From NCBI RefSeq assembly GCF_040149665.1, contig NZ_JBEFLP010000009.1, positions 1 through 36,924 of the forward strand: a stretch of 36,924 nt of DNA, in the 5' to 3' direction. Shown here piece after piece: positions 30,737 to 36,924 of this stretch. Made by a program: the position numbers and the translations under genes. The notes beneath the pieces are model-generated. The model saw only the letters and a list, made by a program, of their open reading frames with translations, was not told where the DNA came from and did no database searches. The stretch comes from Sulfitobacter sp. HNIBRBA3233. Lineage in GTDB: Bacteria; Pseudomonadota; Alphaproteobacteria; Rhodobacterales; Rhodobacteraceae. Numbering within the stretch: position 1 is the first letter of the stretch; every line of letters starts with the position of its first letter.

Positions 30737-33046
30737 ATGGACACCCTTACCCTGCCCGGCCTTTCCGGCCCCGCCAGCATTTCCATCGACACATGGGGCA
30801 TGGCGCATATCCGCGCTGCATCCCCCCGCGATGCGTTCTTCCTGCAGGGGTTCAACGCCGCCCGTGACCGGCTGTGGCAGATCGATCTGTGGCGCAAGCG
30901 CGGCCTTGGCCTTCTGGCCGCAGATTTCGGCCCCGGCTATCTGATGCAGGACCGCGCCGCGCGGCTGTTTCTCTATCGCGGGGATATGGCGCCCGAATGG
31001 GCCGCTTACGGCGAGGACGCAGAGGATATCTGCACCGCCTTCGCCCAAGGCATCAACGCGGGTGTCGATCTGGTGCTGGATGGTACATGGCCCCTTCCCC
31101 CCGAATTCGCCGTGTTAGGGACGAAACCGGCCCATTGGGCCCCCGAGGATGTGGTGCGCATCCGCACCCACTGCCTGTCGCGCAACGCCGCGTCGGAACT
31201 TGCCCGGATGCAGGTCCACCGCCTTGCCGACGCCGAAACCGATCTGCTGCGCGTGCCCCTGTCGCCCCCCGTCCCCGCGCAGGAGTGGGAGACGATGTCG
31301 GACGCCGAGCTGCCGCCCGATGCACTGGCCGTCTATGAACTGGCAACCGCCCCCGTCACGTTCCAGCACGACCGCCTGAACGCGACGCTGGAGGAGGCGC
31401 ATCTGTGGGCCGCCGTCGATGCCCGCAAAGCGGTCCAGCGGGCCGCGCCCTCCATGGAGGGATCGAACAACTGGGCAATCGCCGGATCGCAAACCGACAG
31501 CGGCCGCCCGATCATGGCCAGCGACCCGCACCGGCTGCACGCCGCGCCCTCGCTGCGCTATATGGTGCACCTCAGCGCGCCGGGGATGGACCTGATCGGC
31601 GCGGGCGAACCTTCGTCGCCCGGGATCATGGCGGGCCACAACGGCACCGCGGCCTTCAGCCTGACGATCTTCTGTGCCGATCAGGAGGACGTATTCGTCT
31701 ACGATCTGGCCAAGGAGGGCCGCGCCTACCGGACCACCGACGGCACCGAGGAGTTCACCGAACTGACCGAGACTTTCGCCGTCAAGGGCGCGCCGGATCA
31801 GTCTCTGACACTGGTGTTTTCGCGTCATGGACCGGTTGTCTACAGCAACGGCACGTCGGCTGTCGCGGTCCGCACCGTCTTTACCGATCCCGGCACGTCG
31901 CCCTATATGGCCAGCCTCAAATCCATGCGCACGACCAGTGTGCCGGCCTTCCGCGAAGCGCTGAAGACCTGGGGCGCGCCGTCGGTCAACATGGTCTATG
32001 CCGACATCACCGGCGACATCTGCTGGCAATCCGCCGCCTATGTGCCGCGACGCAACGGGTGGCGCGGTCTGGCCCCCGTGGCGGGCGACGGGCGCTTCGA
32101 CTGGCAAGGTTACATGACCGCCGCCGATCTGCCGGCCATCGTCAATCCCGACCGGGGGTTCGTGCATACGGCAAACGAAATGAACATCCCCGACGGCTGG
32201 GATCACGCGGCTGACCCTGTCGGTTTCGAATGGTTCGAGGACGGGCGCGCGACCCGCATCGCCGATGTGATCGCCCAAGGCGGCGCGCGCGATGTGGCGG
32301 GCAGTTGCACACTGCAATGCGACAGCTTTTCCGCGCCCGCGCTGGCGCTGTGCAAGATGCTGCCCGACACCGCCCCTGCCCCGGCGCGCGACCTGCTGCG
32401 CGGCTGGGACGGCCACGCGCGCGTCAACTCCGCCGCGGCGCTGTTGTTCGAACACTGGCTGTCGGATTTCCTGCGCCCTGCCCTGCTCGACCGTGTGACA
32501 GACGACCCTGCCCTGCGGGCCTACCTGACCCCCGGAAACATCCCGACGGTTGCGCGCCTGCTGGACGGCCAGCACCCCGGGCTTGCGCAGCGCGCGGGCC
32601 TCGACCGCGACGGCCTGCTGGCCGAAACCCTTGCCGCCGCGTGGGACGCGACCTGCGCGCGCTTCGGCGACAATCCCGCCGACTGGCGCTGGGGCGATCT
32701 GCACAAGGGGTATTTCGACCACGCTCTGACCCCGCTGGGAGGGACACATGACGTCGGGCCACTGGCCACTGCCGGCTCCAGCACCACGGTGATGATGGGC
32801 CACTACGAGGCGCGCGATTACCATGTGCGCAACGGCGCCTCGGTGCGCATGGTCGTGGACGTGGGCGCCTGGGACAAGAGCGTCTGGATCAACGCGCCGG
32901 GTCAGTCCGGCCTGCCCGGTCATCGCCACTACGACGATCTGGCCCCGCTCTGGGCCGAAGGGCGATACGTCCCGATGCTCTATTCGGCCGCCGCGGTGGA
33001 TGCGGCGACCGAAACGCGGATCGACCTAGTCCCGCAAGGGGTTTAG
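30737..33046 (+). CDS. Penicillin acylase family Ntn hydrolase (cytoplasmic type)
   Basis: The 769-residue precursor belongs to the penicillin acylase family, which cleaves amide bonds of acyl side chains, including acyl-homoserine lactones in some members. Family marks are WGMAHIRAASPRDAFFLQGFNAARDRLWQIDLWRK near the start and the self-cleavage site GSNNWAIAG, where Ser243 would become the N-terminal nucleophile of the beta chain, leaving an alpha chain of up to 242 residues; later DPHRLHAAPSLRYMVHL and AGHNGTAAFSLT. ACAGGAG precedes ATG 30737. No signal peptide is visible, whereas classic acylases are periplasmic, so this one probably works on imported substrate. Its 3' end overlaps the facing M20 gene by 21 bases. 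Confidence 0.9.
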   Translation: MDTLTLPGLSGPASISIDTWGMAHIRAASPRDAFFLQGFNAARDRLWQIDLWRKRGLGLLAADFGPGYLMQDRAARLFLYRGDMAPEWAAYGEDAEDICTAFAQGINAGVDLVLDGTWPLPPEFAVLGTKPAHWAPEDVVRIRTHCLSRNAASELARMQVHRLADAETDLLRVPLSPPVPAQEWETMSDAELPPDALAVYELATAPVTFQHDRLNATLEEAHLWAAVDARKAVQRAAPSMEGSNNWAIAGSQTDSGRPIMASDPHRLHAAPSLRYMVHLSAPGMDLIGAGEPSSPGIMAGHNGTAAFSLTIFCADQEDVFVYDLAKEGRAYRTTDGTEEFTELTETFAVKGAPDQSLTLVFSRHGPVVYSNGTSAVAVRTVFTDPGTSPYMASLKSMRTTSVPAFREALKTWGAPSVNMVYADITGDICWQSAAYVPRRNGWRGLAPVAGDGRFDWQGYMTAADLPAIVNPDRGFVHTANEMNIPDGWDHAADPVGFEWFEDGRATRIADVIAQGGARDVAGSCTLQCDSFSAPALALCKMLPDTAPAPARDLLRGWDGHARVNSAAALLFEHWLSDFLRPALLDRVTDDPALRAYLTPGNIPTVARLLDGQHPGLAQRAGLDRDGLLAETLAAAWDATCARFGDNPADWRWGDLHKGYFDHALTPLGGTHDVGPLATAGSSTTVMMGHYEARDYHVRNGASVRMVVDVGAWDKSVWINAPGQSGLPGHRHYDDLAPLWAEGRYVPMLYSAAAVDAATETRIDLVPQGV

Positions 33047-34345
33047 CCCGCACCACTGCGCGATGAACAAGGCCAGCACCACCGTCAGATCGCGCACCGA
33101 TTGCAGGTCCACGCGCTCGTCGAACCCGTGGATGTTCTGCGCGCGCGGCCCGATGCAGAAAGCAGGAATGTCGTAGTAAAGACCGTAGAACCTTGTGTCG
33201 GTCAGGGCCGTCATCTTGGTCTCCTCGATCTTGCTGTCAGCCCCGAAAACCTGCGCGTGGGCCGCGCGCATAACGTCCAGCGCCGGGTCCGCGTCCTCGC
33301 CCAACACATAACCTTCGGCCTGGAACCCGTTCCACACGACCTCGGGCGGGCTGTTGGACAGGAACGGATGGTCGCGCGCGGCGGCGGCGACCCGTGCCTC
33401 GATCTCGGCGCGGGCTTCGGCCAGATCCTGCCCCGGCAGCACGCCCATCCGGCAATCGATGTCGCACCAGGCAGGCACGCTCGACGCCCAGTCGCCACCG
33501 GCGATCTTGCCCGCGTTGAAGTTCAGCGGATGCGGCACATCGGCGTAGACTGGATGGTCGGCGGCGCGGGCGTTCCATTCCGCCTCCATCTCCTGCAGGG
33601 CGCGGATCATGTCGTATCCCGCGAGGATCGCGTTAGACCCTTCGCCCGCGTGCGAAACATGGACCGGCTTGCCGCGCACCCGCAGCCGGAACCACAGCGC
33701 GCCCACCTGCGCGCGGTTGATCGTCAGCTCGGACGGTTCGGGCAGCACGGCAACGTCCGCGCGGTATCCCCGCTGCAACGTCGACAGCGCACCGAGGCCG
33801 GTGGATTCCTCTTCGATCACGGACTGGAAATGCACGGTCGCCGCCGGTTCAAACCCGGCCGCGCGCAATGCGTCGAGCGCGAAAAGCGCGGCAACGGTTC
33901 CGGCCTTCATGTCCCCTGCCCCGCGCCCGTACATCCAGCCCCCTTCGATCACCGGCTCGAAAGGCGGATGCGTCCACATGTCGGAGGGCCCGGCAGGCAC
34001 CACGTCGAGATGCCCTTGCAGGATCAGCGACCGGCCCTTGGTCTCGGACGGATGGTGGCTGCCCACGACGCTGCGCGCGCGGGAGAAATCACCGTCGATC
34101 GGTCCGAACCCGGGGAGGTGTTCGAGATCCGAGAGGTGGATTGTCCAATCGTCAACCTTGTATCCGCGATCACGCAGGGCATCGGCCATGTAATCCTGCG
34201 CCGGTCCTTCCTCGAACCGCAGGCTGGGAATGCGCACGAAATCCGCGAGGAATTTCGTCTGCGCGTCAAAGCCGTCGTGAACCGCTTTGGTGATCGCGGT
34301 TGCGGCGTCAGTGGAAAGCGGCGGGGTGGCGTCCGGGGATGTCAT
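33026..34345 (-). CDS. M20 family deacylase, ArgE/DapE type
   Basis: The 439-residue protein shows LILQGHLDVVPAGP (His112, Asp114), MYGRGAGDMKAGT (bridging Asp145), SVIEEESTGLGA (Glu179, Glu180), KPVHVSHAGEGSNAI and DTRFYGLYYDIPAFCIGP near the end. It is typical of ArgE/DapE/acetylornithine-deacetylase-like enzymes that remove acyl groups from amino acids or related amides. AACAGGAG precedes ATG 34345. It stands alone, facing the acylase gene with a 21-base tail overlap (33026-33046). It is the third M20 enzyme of the island and is quite unlike the other two. Confidence 0.9.
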   Translation of the reverse strand: MTSPDATPPLSTDAATAITKAVHDGFDAQTKFLADFVRIPSLRFEEGPAQDYMADALRDRGYKVDDWTIHLSDLEHLPGFGPIDGDFSRARSVVGSHHPSETKGRSLILQGHLDVVPAGPSDMWTHPPFEPVIEGGWMYGRGAGDMKAGTVAALFALDALRAAGFEPAATVHFQSVIEEESTGLGALSTLQRGYRADVAVLPEPSELTINRAQVGALWFRLRVRGKPVHVSHAGEGSNAILAGYDMIRALQEMEAEWNARAADHPVYADVPHPLNFNAGKIAGGDWASSVPAWCDIDCRMGVLPGQDLAEARAEIEARVAAAARDHPFLSNSPPEVVWNGFQAEGYVLGEDADPALDVMRAAHAQVFGADSKIEETKMTALTDTRFYGLYYDIPAFCIGPRAQNIHGFDERVDLQSVRDLTVVLALFIAQWCGLNPLRD

Positions 34346-34429
34346 GGCGGTGCTCCTGTTATGGGTAACGCCGCCATCTTGGTCTTTTCTGACCCAGCGT
34401 CAATCGCGGCGTCAGAAGCGAAAAATACC

Positions 34430-34455
34430 TAAAGTACTGAAAAATATATACTTTA
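34430..34455. repeat. A+T-rich inverted repeat
   Basis: TAAAGTA (34430-34436) and TACTTTA (34449-34455) flank a 12-base A+T-rich spacer inside an A+T-rich tract (34420-34460), which stands out in this GC-rich sequence. It lies between the M20 gene and the parS repeats. It could be a bend or a protein site. Confidence 0.4.
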
Positions 34456-34467
34456 ATTTTCAAGCGG

Positions 34468-34485
34468 GGTTACCCATGGGTAACC
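34468..34485. repeat. parS: parS-like palindrome, copy 1
   Basis: The perfect 18-bp palindrome GGTTACCCATGGGTAACC contains GTT-N10-AAC, the pattern common to ParB-binding centromere sites of alphaproteobacterial plasmids. It is one of three identical copies within 107 bp directly downstream of parB. Confidence 0.8.
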
Positions 34486-34509
34486 AGCCCGGTTTTCGGG
34501 CGGCAGAGC

Positions 34510-34527
34510 GGTTACCCATGGGTAACC
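34510..34527. repeat. parS: parS-like palindrome, copy 2
   Basis: Identical to copy 1, starting 42 bp after it, which is four helical turns. Confidence 0.8.
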
Positions 34528-34556
34528 GCTCCACCCTGCCCCGCGCCCGCGCAACC

Positions 34557-34574
34557 GGTTACCCATGGGTAACC
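34557..34574. repeat. parS: parS-like palindrome, copy 3
   Basis: Identical to the other two copies, starting 47 bp after copy 2 and ending two bases before the parB stop codon. A half-site ATGGGTAAC also occurs at 34361-34369, inside the leader of the M20 gene. Confidence 0.8.
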
Positions 34575-34576
34575 GC

Positions 34577-35638
34577 CTAGCGGATGCGCGGGCCTTTCAG
34601 CACGTTCTCGAAGGCGCGCACGGCCTCTTCCAGCAGATGCTTGGGCGCGGTCGCGTAATCCTGCGCGCTGACGATCCGGCATTCGCCATCCCGCGCGGTG
34701 ACCTTGGTCTTGCCGACGTAGAATTCGAATTTCTGCTTGGGCTCGGCGCTGTCCTTCTCGGGCTTTGCGCGGGCCTTCTGCGCTGTAACGAAAGCGGCAA
34801 GCGCCGTATTCTGCGCCTCGGCGGTATCACAGCGGGACAGCTCCGCGCGCAGGGCATCCGCGTCCTCTTCGGAGGAGATCGCGCGGGCAACATCCACACC
34901 CAGATTACGGGCGACGGCCTTGGGGAATTTCAGGTCGTCCCCGACTGCGACCAGCAGGAAGACGAAGCTGCGGATGTAGGACCGCTTGGTCTTGTGCAGC
35001 GCGGCGTAAAGCCGGTTCACCAGCTCCACCGGATCGGTTTCGTCGACGCCGCTGTCGCGGGCGGCGGTAATGGCAACCTGCGCCATCTCGGCAAAGGTCA
35101 GATCCTCGCGGACCACGTTCTCCTCGACCATATCGACATAGCGCAGCATCCGGTCGGCGGCCCCGCGCTCCACCCGCGCGATCACCGTGGCGAAACGGTC
35201 CTCGCCGGTCTCGGCGTAAAGCTGGGCGAGCGCGGTCAGGCGGCGCCAGCCCTTCTTGATCTGGTAGACGCCGTCACCGTCGACATAGACTTCGACCGGC
35301 TCTTTCTGACCGCGCTCGCGGATCGAGGCCTTCAGCTCATCCATCTCGTCCGAGCGCGCGACGGCGTCCAGCTCCATCCGGTCGCGGGGCAGGTCGGTCG
35401 TCGCCACTTCGGCCAGCGGAATGTTGACCAGCAACCGGCCTTCTTCCTGTGCCGTGCGGTATTCCTTGGCGTCCTCGGCATTCTGGCGCCGTTGGGCGAC
35501 CTTGGCGTTGGTGGCTTCGGTCAGGTTCTCGGCGGTATCGCGCACGGCGGCCCCCATGGGACCGGGCGTGCGGGGGCGGCGCGACTTGGGGGTTTCGGGC
35601 TCTACCGGCGCGAAGCCGAACTTGTTGCTATTTGCCAT
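34577..35638 (-). CDS. parB: Plasmid partition protein ParB
   Basis: The 353-residue protein carries the ParB/Srx-like N-terminal fold (LVNIPLAEVATTDLPRDRMELD, then GQKEPVEVYVDGDGVYQIKKGWRRLTAL, matching the family GQxxPV...GxRRxxA pattern) and ENVVREDLTFAEMAQVAI, followed by a helical DNA-binding region and a C-terminal dimerisation part (QKFEFYVGKTKVTARDGECRIV). The first 60 residues are basic and proline-rich, as in ParB proteins that touch ParA. The start overlaps the parA stop by 11 bases, and three parS-like palindromes follow the stop, so the gene and its target site are neighbours. Confidence 0.93.
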   Translation of the reverse strand: MANSNKFGFAPVEPETPKSRRPRTPGPMGAAVRDTAENLTEATNAKVAQRRQNAEDAKEYRTAQEEGRLLVNIPLAEVATTDLPRDRMELDAVARSDEMDELKASIRERGQKEPVEVYVDGDGVYQIKKGWRRLTALAQLYAETGEDRFATVIARVERGAADRMLRYVDMVEENVVREDLTFAEMAQVAITAARDSGVDETDPVELVNRLYAALHKTKRSYIRSFVFLLVAVGDDLKFPKAVARNLGVDVARAISSEEDADALRAELSRCDTAEAQNTALAAFVTAQKARAKPEKDSAEPKQKFEFYVGKTKVTARDGECRIVSAQDYATAPKHLLEEAVRAFENVLKGPRIR

Positions 35639-36917
35639 CGGTCTTCTCCTGCTTGTCGGTGTTGCGTTTCCACGCGGCCAGAACCGTCGCGTGGAATTCC
35701 TCGTAGGCGCGGTCGAAACTCTGCCGCGCGCGCTTCCATGTCTCTCGCGTCATCTGGCGGTAGTCCTGCTCGTAGACCGACATCTGGAAGCGGCCCGACT
35801 GTTCCACCGCGCGCGTCATCTCGATCGGGTGGGCGCAGACATCCGCGCCAAAGACATTGCGGAACGCGTCCATCATCGCGGCGTGCAGGGGGTTCGCGCT
35901 CTCAAAGCGGGTCATCAACAGGCGGATATCGGAAAACCGTTTCGGAAGCGTGATACCAGCGTCCGCCGCAACACCGGCGAAGCCGTCCGAGATGTCGGCC
36001 ATCGCATCGCCGAGCTGGCCCAGGTAGCTGGTGGTGCTGTCGTATTCCCAATAGCCGGGCCCGGACGGGATATAGAGAATATCCGCCGCGAAGGCCGCGT
36101 TCAGCGACTGGTAGCCGATTGCGGGGGGGCAGTCGAAAATGATGATGTCGTATTGATCGTCCGGCAACTCGTCGAGGTAGCGGGCGACGCAGCCGAAGAA
36201 GCTCCACGCCTTGTGCAGCGACCGGTACTGCGCCGAGGCGAATTCAACGAAGGCCGCGTTGGCACAGGACGGGATGATGTCGATGGTGGGCCAGCAGGTC
36301 GGCTGGATGAAATCCTGTACCCGCTGCGCCCCGATGGCACGGACATCGTCGGGCAGCTCGTCCGAGGACGGGTAGGGGCAATCGTCGGGGTCATCGTAGC
36401 TTTCCATGATCCGATCCGCCTCGCGGCACAGATCGCGGCACATGATGCCCCAGACGGTGTTCGTTTCCTTCACCTCGACGATGCCCATGGAATGGGTCAG
36501 CGTGGCCTGCGGGTCGAAATCCACGCAGAGCACGCGGTAGCCGTCCAGGGCGGCGGCATTGGCCAGATGCTGGGCGACTACCGTCTTGCCGACGCCGCCC
36601 TTGAAGTTGCTGACCGCGACCCGCATGGCGCGGCCCTTGGCGCGTTCGGGCATCAGCGTCTTGCCACGGAACCGGACGCGGCGGCGCAGCTCGTTGATCT
36701 CTTCGAGCGTGAACCAGCGCTGGCGTCCGTCGTCCTCGGTCTCTCCCTGCGGGAGCGAAGGGTCGTCGGCCAGCTTCTTGCGCAGGGTGTCGGCGGGGAC
36801 ATCGAACATGAACTGGCTGATCTCCCAGATCGAGAAGGGCCGCAGCGCCTTCACCTCTCCGGGAGAAAACGTCGCCTTGCGCACCGCGCTTTGCTGGGCA
36901 AGGCTGCGTTCGTTCAT
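35628..36917 (-). CDS. parA: Plasmid partition ATPase ParA
   Basis: The 429-residue protein is a type Ia ParA. The N-terminal 100 residues form a DNA-binding extension with a MerR-like helix-turn-helix (FSPGEVKALRPFSIWEISQFM outline, then LRKKLADDPSLPQGE and RWFTLEEINELRRRV), which in this class represses the par promoter. The deviant Walker A is NFKGGVGKTVVAQHLANAAA, Walker A' is VLCVDFDPQATLTHSMGIVE, and Walker B is YDIIIFDCPPAIGYQS. ATG 36917 is eight bases from the window end; its promoter would lie in bases 1-200 if the molecule is circular. It pairs with ParB to segregate the plasmid. Confidence 0.95.
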   Translation of the reverse strand: MNERSLAQQSAVRKATFSPGEVKALRPFSIWEISQFMFDVPADTLRKKLADDPSLPQGETEDDGRQRWFTLEEINELRRRVRFRGKTLMPERAKGRAMRVAVSNFKGGVGKTVVAQHLANAAALDGYRVLCVDFDPQATLTHSMGIVEVKETNTVWGIMCRDLCREADRIMESYDDPDDCPYPSSDELPDDVRAIGAQRVQDFIQPTCWPTIDIIPSCANAAFVEFASAQYRSLHKAWSFFGCVARYLDELPDDQYDIIIFDCPPAIGYQSLNAAFAADILYIPSGPGYWEYDSTTSYLGQLGDAMADISDGFAGVAADAGITLPKRFSDIRLLMTRFESANPLHAAMMDAFRNVFGADVCAHPIEMTRAVEQSGRFQMSVYEQDYRQMTRETWKRARQSFDRAYEEFHATVLAAWKRNTDKQEKTDGK

Positions 36918-36924
36918 GTTCAGA

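Noticed and set aside
34468..34574. CRISPR array
   Set aside because: Three copies of an 18-bp perfect palindrome with unequal short spacers beside parB fit a partition site, and there are no cas genes.

Overview
The window looks like a complete or nearly complete plasmid of about 37 kb from an alphaproteobacterium, most likely of the Rhodobacteraceae (Roseobacter group). This rests on high GC, a DnaA-like plasmid initiator (a winged-helix part plus a DnaA domain I-like part, with no AAA+ domain), TRAP transporters, and parAB genes reading away from the initiator. The initiator begins at about 403 and parA begins 8 bases from the right end, reading leftwards. Joining the two ends would put rep and parA head to head around a 400-bp origin with iterons. 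Circularity is inferred, not seen.

Layout. 1-402: origin region with 13-bp direct repeats, a pseudo-palindrome centred on a GANTC site, and a 13-bp inverted repeat. 403-14465: initiator and a selenocysteine (Sec) module. rep, selA and selB overlap by ATGA junctions; then come a CcdA/CcdB-type toxin-antitoxin pair, selC (tRNA-Sec, anticodon TCA), a thioredoxin-fold protein with a large uncharacterised C-terminal part, and a UGSC-family selenoprotein whose Sec codon is the in-frame TGA at 7141-7143, followed by a SECIS-like hairpin. Next are a small lipoprotein, TRAP transporter 1, an oxidoreductase-SelD fusion and SelU/MnmH. All four known bacterial Sec genes, the selenouridine synthase and one Sec client therefore sit on one replicon.

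14466-19640: a separate block that looks lower in GC. It holds TRAP transporter 2 with a coupled alpha/beta hydrolase, a divergent MarR regulator with a two-site operator, and a possible insertion-sequence scar at its edge. 19641-34345: a peptide or acyl-amide utilisation island. One leftward run encodes an M81 protein, a Dpp-type ABC transporter (binding protein, two permeases, fused double ATPase), two M20 hydrolases and a MetX-like alpha/beta hydrolase. An IclR regulator and a penicillin-acylase-type Ntn hydrolase read rightwards, and a third M20 deacylase faces the acylase.

34346-36917: three copies of an 18-bp palindrome (likely parS) directly downstream of parB, then parB and parA.

The strongest point is the Sec module itself. 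A mobile-looking replicon carries its own Sec decoding apparatus and a Sec client, and the replication initiator is apparently translationally coupled to selA. The two transporter blocks and the acylase island look like accessory nutrient-scavenging cargo.
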